Source of the DNA: an uncultured Eubacteriales bacterium
Lineage (GTDB): Bacteria > Bacillota > Clostridia > Peptostreptococcales > Anaerovoracaceae
Assembly (NCBI GenBank): GCA_902786855.1
Contig: CADAEH010000011.1
Coordinates: forward strand, 1 to 64,000
DNA length: 64,000 nt
Direction of reading: 5' to 3'
Below, piece by piece: positions 1 through 8,316 of this stretch. The notes under the pieces were generated by a model. That model was not told the DNA's origin and did not search any database. It saw only the letters and a list, made by a program, of their open reading frames with translations. How positions within the stretch are numbered: the stretch's first letter is position 1; each line of letters starts with the position of its first letter. The position numbers and the translations under genes were made by a program.

Positions 1-156
1 GATTTAGACTTTTTCGACCTTTTTGACTCTCTTAGACTTCAGTATGGATTATCTCATTTCGGCGACGGACCCGCTACGCACGGATGGTTTACCGTTTACC
101 AACTGACGTTGTCTACCCCATTTTCTATGCGGCAAATGGATGCCTGTTGCTTTTGA
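1..156 (+). CDS. C-terminal end of an unidentified protein, cut by the window start (possibly a remnant)
   Basis: One plus-strand frame is open from the first base to a TGA at 154-156 and encodes about 51 residues, including HFGDGPATHGWFTVY. A closely related peptide, HFGTGPAMHGWFTFY, is encoded on the minus strand around 7334-7390. Differences between the two DNA copies include several synonymous changes, so this frame was probably once under protein-level selection. I do not recognise the family. It could be the true C-terminus of a gene that begins before the window or a decayed fragment. Confidence 0.4.
   Translation, partial: DLDFFDLFDSLRLQYGLSHFGDGPATHGWFTVYQLTLSTPFSMRQMDACCF
42..98 (+). 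repeat. Left arm of a 57-bp imperfect inverted repeat
   Basis: The reverse complement of 7334-7390 matches this segment at 49 of 57 positions by hand alignment, with uninterrupted blocks such as TCTCATTTCG and GGATGGTTTA. The two arms enclose the AT-rich defence-like gene block. The arms also encode related peptides, so they are inverted copies of part of a gene rather than simple transposon ends. Confidence 0.7.
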
Positions 157-226
157 CATCACATTTAGCATGAGCTGAAGTAGCTTTATTTCTTTAAAAC
201 AGCTGCGCTGGAAAGTACAAAGAAAA

Positions 227-277
227 ACAATCTGCAGAATGGTTCTGTTGAAAGGGAAAAGCGGTAGTGATGATACT
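227..277 (+). promoter_or_regulatory. Recurrent surface-regulon promoter, copy 1
   Basis: The segment reads ACAA, then GAATGGTTCTG, then a -35-like TTGAAA (248-253), exactly 18 nt, then GATACT (272-277) followed by ATAAAT. The same architecture occurs at 24283, 25687, 51061, 51557 and, on the minus strand, 33654. It would drive the exported protein at 391 through a leader of about 110 nt. The remaining bases between 157 and 390 show no gene I can support. Confidence 0.7.
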
Positions 278-390
278 ATAAATTCAAGATCATATACTTT
301 TATTGATATGAGAGCCTTAGATGACGAGTGGGAGGTCTGCTCTTGATAATATGGCTCAGAGCATTATTAGATTTGAGGAAAGGAGAAAAA

Positions 391-1563
391 ATGAGTGCAA
401 AACGAAATAAGATATTGTCTTTATTTTTGATTTTATCTTTGTTTGTCGGAATGGTAGGAATCTTCAATGTTGACACTACCTATGCTGCTGCAAAGAAGAA
501 AATTCATATCAAGAAGAAAACGGTTATTCTTTCAGTAGGAGAAACCTATACACAAAAGTTAATAGCCAAGAATGGTAAAACTATTAAGGCAAAAAAGGTG
601 AAATGGAAGAGCTCCAATAAGTCCGTAGCTAAAATCACTAAAAAAGGGAAGATCACAGCAGTCAGTGCCGGAACAGTTAAAATGACTGCAAAGTATAAAG
701 GAAAAAAATACAAATTCACTGTTCAGGTAATGGCAAACTCTGGACCAGTGGTACCGTCCGCACCATCAAAAAATATTAGCTTAGAAACGAAGTCGCTTGT
801 GTTGCATAAAGGGGAGACAAAAGTAATAAAAGTGACTATTGACAAATACGGGTCCTTAACAGGCTTTTCGGATAACAACAATATAGAGTGCACATGGGGC
901 GATTGGACTGGTTGGGTAGATGGAAAAAATTCTATTTATTTGAATGTGACAGGAGTTGTTGCTGGCAAGTCTAAAGTTAAAGTACACTTCACTGATGATC
1001 CCGCAAACTACGACACGTTGGATATAACTGTTAATCAAAGAAAAACCAGTCATGCTAATCCGGAACAGGCATATTCACAATTACAGAATTATATACTTGC
1101 AACCGGAAAGAAAATACAGCCTAGTGATTATATGGTTGGAGATTATTATATAGAGTCCGCAGCAACTGCAACTAAGGATCATCCAAGAATTACAATTGCT
1201 GCAGAAGAAGATAAACCGACATTAATAGTTGAGATCCAGTTCGCAGACGATGAGTTTGAGTACTGGATGGTAATGAACGCATCTGATTTAGCAAAGAATG
1301 TTAATCAGTTTAATATGAGCCAACCGGGACTTTTTAGCACAAATTATTGGGGAGATATCTATATAGATAAGTACAGCGGACAGCTTTCAGATAATAATGG
1401 AGGTCTGGTCAGGATCAAAAAAACTGGACCGATAGTTGTTACAGATAGCAATGAGCTGATGCGTGTTTATACATTCGTCAGGAAATCAATACTTGCGGTT
1501 GACGATTATCTTTACGATGAAACAGGGTATGATTTGGTTGATCTCGGTTATTTATATATATAA
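391..1563 (+). CDS. Exported Big_2 (bacterial Ig-like) surface protein
   Basis: The product is a 390-residue predicted secreted protein. ATG 391 is chosen over an upstream in-frame start at 328 because AGGAGA lies just before it and a canonical signal peptide then begins at the N-terminus (KRNK, hydrophobic core, cut near TYAAA). Residues about 35-115 form a Lys-rich Big_2 fold with the hallmark SSNKSVAKI and GKITAVSAGTV segments. The C-terminal half is unassigned. The signal peptide is nearly identical to that of the gene at 51738, and both proteins end in a similar DLGYLYI or DLGFLLWD segment, so they are paralogues. Both genes also share the recurrent promoter. A function in adhesion or wall association is inferred. 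Confidence 0.85.
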   Translation: MSAKRNKILSLFLILSLFVGMVGIFNVDTTYAAAKKKIHIKKKTVILSVGETYTQKLIAKNGKTIKAKKVKWKSSNKSVAKITKKGKITAVSAGTVKMTAKYKGKKYKFTVQVMANSGPVVPSAPSKNISLETKSLVLHKGETKVIKVTIDKYGSLTGFSDNNNIECTWGDWTGWVDGKNSIYLNVTGVVAGKSKVKVHFTDDPANYDTLDITVNQRKTSHANPEQAYSQLQNYILATGKKIQPSDYMVGDYYIESAATATKDHPRITIAAEEDKPTLIVEIQFADDEFEYWMVMNASDLAKNVNQFNMSQPGLFSTNYWGDIYIDKYSGQLSDNNGGLVRIKKTGPIVVTDSNELMRVYTFVRKSILAVDDYLYDETGYDLVDLGYLYI

Positions 1564-1636
1564 ACTGGACTATATTTCATAATCCGTAGAAACAGAGAGC
1601 AGTTACCAAGTCTCAGTCATGACAAACAATCCCACA

Positions 1637-1676
1637 CCAGCCGGCTCAGCGAGCCGGCTGGTAATTTCTTCTTTTT
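1637..1676 (+). terminator. Rho-independent terminator
   Basis: CCAGCCGGCTC and GAGCCGGCTGG form a perfect 11-bp stem around a 3-nt loop, followed by a T-rich tract. It ends the transcript of the surface protein at 391. Confidence 0.9.
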
Positions 1677-1738
1677 AGGGAATAAATATTTAACCAAAAG
1701 CGAATAACCGTGTAAAAAACACGCAAAATGCGATTTGA

Positions 1739-1767
1739 TTGACATGTTATTAAATTTAATATATAAT
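1739..1767 (+). promoter_or_regulatory. Consensus sigma-A promoter
   Basis: TTGACA (1739-1744), a 17-nt spacer and TATAAT (1762-1767) match the consensus exactly. Transcription would begin near 1774, which excludes the in-frame ATG at 1772 as start for the downstream ATPase and supports ATG 1814. Such a strong promoter suggests constitutive expression of the ATPase/TOPRIM pair. Confidence 0.9.
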
Positions 1768-1813
1768 CTCGATGCATTTATTGAGATGGGAATATATAGA
1801 AGTGGTGATAGTT

Positions 1814-3268
1814 ATGGAAGCAATGAAAGCACACGATTTTATTACAGAAGAGCATGGAATCAATCTGCCAACTGTAAGAATAAAAAAAGTTATTCTTGAT
1901 GACTTTAAAAGTGTAGGACACGGGGAAATAGTTTTTAGTTGCGGAAGAGAATTTGTTCCTTATGGTACGCAGGCAGATATCCTTGGAATCTATGGGCAGA
2001 ATGGTTCTGGCAAAACAGCATTTATTGAAGCATTATCGATTCTTGGGCGCTTGATGGCAGGAGCGAGAGTACCAAGTGTATATGCTGAATGTGTTTCTGT
2101 TGATAAAGAGTATGCAAGGATTGAATGCATTTTTGATTTGCAATATCCGGATGGCATTAGGCGAGAAGCTTCTTATTCCTTTTGTATGTCCAACACTCCG
2201 CTGACAAAAGAAGAAATTGAAGAAAGACATAAAGAAAAAGCGGATGAAACTCTTATTCCCGACGAAGAGAGCAAAGTAACGATATTCAATGAGAAGGTCT
2301 CTTTGTTGTGGGAATCTGTTTCCAAACGACAGCCGATTATTGATACTTCATCAGAAGATGTTCCATTTATACCTGCCACCAAGAGGAAAGAACTGGTTGG
2401 AGGAGGAACCAAGGTTCTGATTCCACTTGAAGTAAACAAGAGACTTGCGAAAGATAAATCACGATCTTTTATTTTTATGAAAGAAACAATGGAAATGTTT
2501 GAAGATCATAACAATTTCTCAATTCCTTTCAAAGTCCTTGTTGAGTTAAGATATTATGCACGCTACTATCTGCATGTTGTAGATACAAAATCATCTGGCT
2601 TCATAAGACTTAATTTTGCTATGCCTATATATACTAGAAATGGCAGAATGCTGTTTAAAGTTAATAATCCAGAAACTATACCTGTAAAATTTCTTGAAGA
2701 AATAAAGGGTGATCTGAATCACATAAGTGCAGTTCTAGAACAACTAGTACCCGGTCTGACCATTGGCATGAAAGAAATCTCTCAGACTCTAGATAAAGAA
2801 GGTGAACCAGCATCTCTTTGTATGCTTATGGCCTATAGGGATGGAAAGGAACTGCCCTTAAGAGATGAGTCAGATGGTGTAAGAAAAATAATATCAGTTT
2901 TGAGCTTAATTATAGATGCATATAATGATCAGTCCGTAACAGTTGCAATTGATGAATTTGATGCTGGTATATTTGAGTATCTGCTTGGTGAGATACTTCA
3001 GGCACTCGAAGAGTCCGGCACAGGACAATTCATTTTTACATCGCACAATCTCAGACCTCTTGAAGTGATCAACAGGAAATATCTCTACTTTACAACTACT
3101 AACCCTGATAATCGTTATATACGTCTGAAAAACATTTCAGCAACTAACAATCTTAGGGATACATATTTCCGGGAGATCATACTTAGTGAGCAGGAAGAGG
3201 AGCTCTACAACAAGACTAAGCGCTTTAAAATTGTTTCTGCACTAAAGAAAGCAGGAGGCGTTTACTGA
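1814..3268 (+). CDS. AAA15/AAA21-type (OLD/ABC-like) ATPase of a two-gene defence-like operon
   Basis: The product has 484 residues. A Walker A motif GQNGSGKT lies at residues 61-68 and a Walker B at about 376-383 (VAIDEFDAG, D380/E381), preceded by an ESDGVRKI signature-like segment and followed by a TSHN sensor-like motif. This order is typical of SMC/ABC-related ATPases found in anti-phage systems. It overlaps the next gene by one base (TGATG), so the two are translationally coupled. The arrangement, ATPase plus small TOPRIM partner, resembles PARIS (AriA/AriB), AbiL or Gabija-like systems, in which the ATPase senses infection and the TOPRIM protein is the effector. Assignment to a named system is not possible from sequence reading alone. 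Confidence 0.85.
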   Translation: MEAMKAHDFITEEHGINLPTVRIKKVILDDFKSVGHGEIVFSCGREFVPYGTQADILGIYGQNGSGKTAFIEALSILGRLMAGARVPSVYAECVSVDKEYARIECIFDLQYPDGIRREASYSFCMSNTPLTKEEIEERHKEKADETLIPDEESKVTIFNEKVSLLWESVSKRQPIIDTSSEDVPFIPATKRKELVGGGTKVLIPLEVNKRLAKDKSRSFIFMKETMEMFEDHNNFSIPFKVLVELRYYARYYLHVVDTKSSGFIRLNFAMPIYTRNGRMLFKVNNPETIPVKFLEEIKGDLNHISAVLEQLVPGLTIGMKEISQTLDKEGEPASLCMLMAYRDGKELPLRDESDGVRKIISVLSLIIDAYNDQSVTVAIDEFDAGIFEYLLGEILQALEESGTGQFIFTSHNLRPLEVINRKYLYFTTTNPDNRYIRLKNISATNNLRDTYFREIILSEQEEELYNKTKRFKIVSALKKAGGVY

Positions 3269-4053
3269 TGGGGAAGAGGCCTAAAAGGAAAATAGTTTTG
3301 TTTCTTGTAGAGGGCAAGTCTGATCGGGAAGCTCTTAGTATTGCTATATCAGAACTATATGACAGAATTGATCCGAATATTGAAGTGTTCTTCCCTGTTA
3401 TCAGAGATGAAGGAGTTGAGAGAGGCGGAGATATAACATCAACTTTTTTTATCAATAGCCGGGGAAAGGAACGATGGATTCATTCAGACAATATAGAGGA
3501 AGCGCTTTACACACTCTTTCTGGAGGACTTCTTCGATAAAGAGAAAATTTTGCCTAAAGATATTGCGGGTATAGTCCAGATTGTTGATACAGATGGAGCA
3601 TTTATACCTGATGACAAAGTTATCTTCGATGAAAATATGTCTAAGGATGATAAACCGATATATACAGAAACCGAGATCCGGTGTGTAAATGCGGAACACA
3701 TTAAAAAACGCAACGAACAGAAGAGCAAGAACCTAAATCATCTGAGCAGCATCAAAACTATAAAGGTTAAACAGAAGACAGTGCCATATTCAATATACTA
3801 TTTTTCCTGCAACCTTGATCATTTCCTTCACAACGATGCTAACCTTGAGCATTCATTGAAAATCAAAAGAGCAAAAGAATTTGCAGGAGAGTACATTGAT
3901 AAAACTGAGGCTTTTGTAAAATGCATAAATGACAACCCAGGCACAGTGCAAGATATGGATTACGCACAGTCATGGGAATTCATAAAACAGGATTTGAATT
4001 CACTTGAGAGACATACGAATTTGAATATCCTGCTACAGGAACTATGCAAATAG
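3268..4053 (+). CDS. TOPRIM-domain putative nuclease effector partner of the ATPase
   Basis: The product has 261 residues. The N-terminal strand ends in LVEGKSD (E15), the typical TOPRIM glutamate motif, and IVQIVDTDG supplies the acidic pair D107/D109. These are the metal-binding landmarks of TOPRIM folds in OLD, primase and topoisomerase proteins. The central region is rich in charged residues and carries a YYFSCNLDHFLH segment. The start codon overlaps the stop codon of the ATPase, which implies a stoichiometric complex. RloB-like, AriB (DUF4435) and AbiLii-type proteins are the nearest functional analogies. A nuclease role triggered by phage is inferred from the pairing, not seen. Confidence 0.7.
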   Translation: MGKRPKRKIVLFLVEGKSDREALSIAISELYDRIDPNIEVFFPVIRDEGVERGGDITSTFFINSRGKERWIHSDNIEEALYTLFLEDFFDKEKILPKDIAGIVQIVDTDGAFIPDDKVIFDENMSKDDKPIYTETEIRCVNAEHIKKRNEQKSKNLNHLSSIKTIKVKQKTVPYSIYYFSCNLDHFLHNDANLEHSLKIKRAKEFAGEYIDKTEAFVKCINDNPGTVQDMDYAQSWEFIKQDLNSLERHTNLNILLQELCK

Positions 4054-4183
4054 GTTGGGTAATATAATACGACATTAGTGTTAAGGTCAGGAGATTTTAG
4101 CTATTGTCGATTTTCAACCGATGCTAACAATGGAGAACCATAATTGAAATTATTTTCCCATAAAAAGAAACTGGTGACTATAT

Positions 4184-4981
4184 ATGAAAGAGCAGGCCAT
4201 TAACAAGATTATATATTTTGACAAAGAAACTATTAGCAATATCTTGCAGGAAAAGAATAGAGGCGCATTATCACACCAATCAGACACTTCATACACCATA
4301 AATAACAGCGGTAATATATCTGCAAAAACAAATAATAAAATAAACCTGAACGTTCCTTTCCTTGCCAGAGTAGGATTCATGTTATCAGGTTCTATAGATG
4401 CTGGGTATATTGTCAGTCGCAATAGTATAACAACAGTTTCATCAACAGAAATCTCTGAATTTGAAAAAATAAAGCCGTCGTTATCAGTTTTTAAGAATGT
4501 CCAACTTTATGATATTGAAAACTCTTCCACATCATTTAGAGTAGCCGGAGGCTATATGCGGATGTTGAAGGCGGGCTTTGATGAAGATGTTGACCCGAAG
4601 GAATTCATGGCTGTGATGAATAATTATGATGGCTATGATACTTATAAAACTAGTGAAAATATATATGTTAGATTTAATAACACTGCTTTTATTAGTAACT
4701 ATAAGAGAAATGATTTGTTGATGACAACATTAACTTTATACTGCATTCATGTAGGCAGGTTCGACAGAGATCGTTTTGATTTCAAGAAAGAGATTTCTAA
4801 AATGAATCAAATAATAAGTGATACAGAAAAGCCACAAACACTTGATGAGGTCTATCCTCCCCAATATGTACCTGAGACAACAGATTTGAATTATAGCGAG
4901 CGGGACATGAATAGTAACAATCAAGTAGATCTCTACGATGTTTTATATGCATGCATTATGTTGGAGGATAAGGATGAATAA
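4184..4981 (+). CDS. DUF6414-like protein, first gene of a pair with a Clp-like ATPase
   Basis: The product has 265 residues and no signal peptide or membrane segment. The opening IIYFDKETISNILQEKNRG, the following Asn-rich SGNISAKTNN stretch and the VSSTEISEFEK segment resemble the DUF6414 family as I remember it, a group of unknown function scattered in accessory DNA. The C-terminus contains SNNQVDLYDVLYACIMLED, which looks like a short helical partner-binding tail. Its last 8 bases overlap the downstream AAA+ gene, so the two are almost certainly co-translated. A GGTGA sits just upstream of the ATG and is a weak ribosome binding site. The family assignment is tentative. Confidence 0.6.
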   Translation: MKEQAINKIIYFDKETISNILQEKNRGALSHQSDTSYTINNSGNISAKTNNKINLNVPFLARVGFMLSGSIDAGYIVSRNSITTVSSTEISEFEKIKPSLSVFKNVQLYDIENSSTSFRVAGGYMRMLKAGFDEDVDPKEFMAVMNNYDGYDTYKTSENIYVRFNNTAFISNYKRNDLLMTTLTLYCIHVGRFDRDRFDFKKEISKMNQIISDTEKPQTLDEVYPPQYVPETTDLNYSERDMNSNNQVDLYDVLYACIMLEDKDE

Positions 4982-6107
4982 AAAGCGGTCATACCATTTA
5001 GTAATAGGATCTGGCACCTATTTTGATGGAGTTGTTAATGATGTGTTACAGAAAAAAACAACGAAAAGTTTTATGGATCTTGTTAAAGAATCTGATGCAA
5101 ATAGAAACGCTCATTCATGTAAAAAAATAGAGGCACAAAATGTCATTGTAAAGAATAATCATTATCATGGAATAGTGGAAGCTGCTCATGATCGACTGGG
5201 ACCTCTTATTGAAGAACTCACATCAGAAGATGCTACAATTATGGTTCATAATCCACCAAAGGTGTTGATGGATTATATTAACGAGAAAAATGAAAGATCT
5301 CTAATAAACTTAACAATTCATCGTGAAAAATATTCAATAGAGAAAAATAGTAAAATGTTCTCATACAGAATATCAAAAATTGAGGAGTTGATTATTGGTC
5401 AGAGTGAAGCCATACAAGAAATAAGTAAAAGCTTGTGGTATCTTACTAATACAAATAGAACTAATCCATATGTAATTATGCTTTATGGTAATAGTAGTTT
5501 GGGAAAGACTGAACTAGTACGGGAAGTGGCAAAACACTTTTATGACGGGAAAGTGCTGGAAAAGCATTTGTCAATGTTTAAGAATCCAATATACTCAGAC
5601 TATTTTTTTGGTGAATCACCAAATCGGAGAAGTCTTGGGTATGATCTGTTAGAAAGAGAGTCTAATTTAATCTTCTTTGATGAATTAGATAAATGTCCAG
5701 AACACTTTTACTCTGCTTTTTATACACTCTTTGACAATGCAATGTTTAAAGATGCCACCTATGATGTTGATGTATCTGGTATTGTGATTGTCTTAACTTC
5801 AAATTATCATACTAAATCCGAGATGATGAAGCAGCTTGGGCTACCTATCTTTTATCGTATAGACAAATTCATACATTTCAAAGATTTTGACAGCGATACG
5901 ATTCATAGCCTTGTAGTGAAAGAGATTCATGAACGAAGGGATGATTATTGTAAGAAGTATACAGAGGAGCAAATGTATGCATTGATAAGTCCAAACATTT
6001 CAGTTGTTGGTGAAAATGCGAGAACTATCAAATACAAAATTCAGGAAGAAATTGAGAATATAATGTTTGAGGATGTTTCGGGCATTAATAGTAAATCCCT
6101 TATATAA
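4974..6107 (+). CDS. Clp/AAA_2-type AAA+ ATPase with a unique N-terminal domain
   Basis: The product has 377 residues. ATG 4974 is chosen because GGAGGATAAGG precedes it; it overlaps the previous gene by 8 bp. Residues about 1-120 have no recognised domain. From about 135 there is a ClpA/ClpB-type module: IIGQSEAI, Walker A GNSSLGKT at 172-179, Walker B LIFFDELDK at 232-240 (D236/E237), sensor-like VLTSN, and a short C-terminal lid. Only one AAA domain is present and there is no visible ClpP-binding loop or middle domain, so this is not a housekeeping Clp chaperone. Together with the DUF6414-like gene it forms a compact unit of unknown role in an accessory island. A remodelling or sensing function in defence is inferred. 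Confidence 0.75.
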   Translation: MNKKRSYHLVIGSGTYFDGVVNDVLQKKTTKSFMDLVKESDANRNAHSCKKIEAQNVIVKNNHYHGIVEAAHDRLGPLIEELTSEDATIMVHNPPKVLMDYINEKNERSLINLTIHREKYSIEKNSKMFSYRISKIEELIIGQSEAIQEISKSLWYLTNTNRTNPYVIMLYGNSSLGKTELVREVAKHFYDGKVLEKHLSMFKNPIYSDYFFGESPNRRSLGYDLLERESNLIFFDELDKCPEHFYSAFYTLFDNAMFKDATYDVDVSGIVIVLTSNYHTKSEMMKQLGLPIFYRIDKFIHFKDFDSDTIHSLVVKEIHERRDDYCKKYTEEQMYALISPNISVVGENARTIKYKIQEEIENIMFEDVSGINSKSLI

Positions 6108-6256
6108 CAGCCGCTAATAACATAGAAACAGAAACAATAGTAGATAATAAACTATTTCTTTTAGCATAGTACGTTCTGATATGTTTTGATCAGTATAAGG
6201 TCTAATTCTGGGAGCAAAAAACTAGAATGTAAGGTTTGGGAAAAAGGTTAACTATA

Positions 6257-7114
6257 ATGAGAAAGAAGATTTCTGAAAAAAATAGATTTCCTGTTTTTAA
6301 CATAGATAATGAGTACAAAAAAATGCAGGATTTGTTTTGTGACAAACGAGCTTTTGGAAAAAATGATGTAATTAATGGCAGACTGCAACCAAGATATAGT
6401 TATAGTGATTGCTTGGCAGAACTGTTTTTGGGATGGAAGCTTAGAGGCACATTTACTAATTTGCATGAAATGTTATACATGCTTGGTATTAGTGAAAAAG
6501 ACTTTAAAGAACAAGTTACTGACGAAAAGTTATTAGACTATATCCAATTCGTTTTTAATGCCATTGCTTTTGTAGATAAAGAAGCAAAAAAGAATGGTTA
6601 TTACCGAAATGGGGATACCATATTCAATGCAATAATAGATAATGGAAAGCAAATACTAGAGAAATTAGGTGCGCATTTATCTATTGATAATCAAGAGTTT
6701 TTTGTCATTTATAAAAATGATGTCGCAACAATTACATCTATTATTCATAAGGATATAGAACCAAGCATAGTCGAGTATTTGAAAATAGACAATTATGGTA
6801 GTTTAACACGAAAAGAGGAAGTGCTTTGCACTTTAGCTAAAAAACTAGAAGGTTTCGAAAAGGACCTAAATGCAACTGAATTCAAAGCATTATGTTCAGA
6901 TACAACGTTTCTATTTGATAAGACTGGGATAAGACATAATCGTAATGCAAAAGACAGAATAGAATCCATTTTTGATGAAATGACACCAAAAGAGCGAGAA
7001 TGTTGGTATGATAATGCATTTCAACTTTTCCTTGCTTGCATGGCAGTAGTTCCTTATTTAGAGATAAAGAAGAAAATAAAAGCAATAAAAAAAGAAGATA
7101 ATATAAAAATATAG
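6257..7114 (+). CDS. HEPN/abortive-infection-like protein of unknown family
   Basis: The product has 285 residues, is mostly helical in composition and very AT-rich. A TTG 21 bases upstream is possible, but ATG 6257 has AAAAAGG at a suitable distance. The C-terminal third holds KTGIRHNRNAKDR (R226, H227, R229), reminiscent of the Arg/Asn/His catalytic region of HEPN RNases such as AbiJ or Abi_C proteins, although spacing deviates from the usual RN-x3-H form. It ends in a Lys-rich helical tail. About 150 nt separate it from the AAA+ gene, and the same strand and similar composition suggest a third member of that cassette. The HEPN reading is weak; it may be another Abi-like fold. Confidence 0.55.
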   Translation: MRKKISEKNRFPVFNIDNEYKKMQDLFCDKRAFGKNDVINGRLQPRYSYSDCLAELFLGWKLRGTFTNLHEMLYMLGISEKDFKEQVTDEKLLDYIQFVFNAIAFVDKEAKKNGYYRNGDTIFNAIIDNGKQILEKLGAHLSIDNQEFFVIYKNDVATITSIIHKDIEPSIVEYLKIDNYGSLTRKEEVLCTLAKKLEGFEKDLNATEFKALCSDTTFLFDKTGIRHNRNAKDRIESIFDEMTPKERECWYDNAFQLFLACMAVVPYLEIKKKIKAIKKEDNIKI

Positions 7115-7165
7115 ATACGTTTTTGAACCAGTGTAAAGAGTAGAATGGGCGTAACGAAAACGCAA

Positions 7166-7282
7166 TATCTCATAAATATTGGCAGATCAGCCGCTGGCTT
7201 GGGCAGGCTTGCTGGCAGGCGGCTGGCAGTGCTTGCGGATTTTCATGACAGAGATCCAGTGTCGGTCCTTAATATGCTATAA
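7166..7282 (+). pseudogene. Decayed N-terminal fragment of a metallophosphoesterase
   Basis: The frame encodes GRLAGRRLAVLADFHDRDP followed by VSVLNML and a stop. It aligns without gaps to the N-terminus of the intact gene at 20341 (RLDGKRLAVLADFHDRDP). Both the DNA and the first metal-binding motif (ADFHD) are retained, but everything after the first 25 or so aligned residues is missing. It is a relic of a second copy, broken at or near the inverted repeat that follows. Confidence 0.8.
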
Positions 7283-7333
7283 GCGACTAATTTAGGGGCG
7301 GATTGCAGACAGTGCCTGACGACTTCATAATCA

Positions 7334-7390
7334 TAAAAGGTAAACCATCCATGCATGGCGGGTCCGGTACCGAAATGAGATAATTCATAC
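7334..7390 (-). repeat. Right arm of the 57-bp imperfect inverted repeat, with a short coding relic
   Basis: It is the inverted counterpart of 42-98. On the minus strand it encodes HFGTGPAMHGWFTFY, directly after an in-frame stop, so it cannot be a complete gene. The frame runs on to about 7244, overlapping the metallophosphoesterase relic on the other strand. The non-coding gap 7115-7421 is therefore made of two adjoining gene relics. Confidence 0.7.
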
Positions 7391-7421
7391 TAATCATAAT
7401 CTGTGAATAATGGTGATTGCT

Positions 7422-8297
7422 ATGAATGGAACAATCTTACTAATAACGATAATTTGTATACTTGCTTTATTTGCCGTTATCTTAAGAAAGAGATCTCCGA
7501 GAAGTAATAAGGGGTTTGAAGAAAAACAAGAAAGTGCTACAAAGGGTAAAGCCGAATATGGAAGGAAGAAAGACGTTTCTCTTGAAAGAATAGGGTACGA
7601 AACAGAAAAGCAGATTGCAGAAATTATAAAGCAAGAATTAGAAGAAGGGCTGGAAGGTTACGTTTTACAGAATCTTTATATCCCTAAGGATAATGGCAGT
7701 ACTTCCGAGATAGATGCTGTGTTGATTTGCACTAAAGGATTATATGTCTTTGAAAGTAAAAACATTGCAGGATATATCTTTGGTGATGAAAAACAGAGAG
7801 ATTGGACAGTTACGCTTCTTTCAGGCAATAAAACAACCGAAAAGCATAAACTGTATAATCCTATATGGCAGAATAATACACATATCAGGCATTTGAAAAG
7901 ATACCTTAATTCTTCCATACCTGTTAATTCAGTTATCATTTTTTCAGATCGAGGAGCGCTGAAAAATATCCCAAGGCATACAGAATCAGCAACAATCATT
8001 CAAATCAGAGACCTCAAAGAGTATTTGGATTCAATCAGACATAGTTCTCCGGATGTGCTGACATCCGACGAGGTGTACGATATTTGCCTGAAACTTCTTC
8101 AACTTACAATTGTCAGCGAAGAAAAACAACAGGATCATGTTTTGAACATTATTGAGCAACAAGAAACTCCTACCATATGTCCTTGGTGTGGGGGAAGGCT
8201 CATAGTCAGAACAGCCAAAAAAGGGAATAATGCGGGTAAAATATTCTATGGCTGCTCTAATTACCCAAAATGCAGATATACAAGAAATATAGAATAG
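7422..8297 (+). CDS. NERD-domain membrane protein with C-terminal topoisomerase-type zinc finger
   Basis: The product has 291 residues. ATG 7422 follows GGTGATT; another ATG at 7410 is in frame. Residues about 3-22 form a single membrane anchor. Residues about 60-175 carry the NERD (nuclease-related) pattern: GYETEKQIAEIIKQEL, then NLYIPKDNGSTSEIDAVLI, then GLYVFESKN, which supplies the conserved D and E-x-K of PD-(D/E)xK-like enzymes. The C-terminus is a four-Cys zinc finger (CPWCGG ... GCSNYPKC) as in topoisomerase I tails. NERD proteins are linked to nucleic-acid processing and plasmid or defence DNA, but their reaction is not established. It sits 19 nt before the next gene and may be co-transcribed. 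Confidence 0.85.
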   Translation: MNGTILLITIICILALFAVILRKRSPRSNKGFEEKQESATKGKAEYGRKKDVSLERIGYETEKQIAEIIKQELEEGLEGYVLQNLYIPKDNGSTSEIDAVLICTKGLYVFESKNIAGYIFGDEKQRDWTVTLLSGNKTTEKHKLYNPIWQNNTHIRHLKRYLNSSIPVNSVIIFSDRGALKNIPRHTESATIIQIRDLKEYLDSIRHSSPDVLTSDEVYDICLKLLQLTIVSEEKQQDHVLNIIEQQETPTICPWCGGRLIVRTAKKGNNAGKIFYGCSNYPKCRYTRNIE

Positions 8298-8316
8298 ATT
8301 TCTATGGAGATTCTTT

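Noticed and set aside
1772-1813. In-frame ATG at 1772 as start of the ATPase
   Set aside because: It lies before the transcript start expected from the perfect promoter at 1739-1767.
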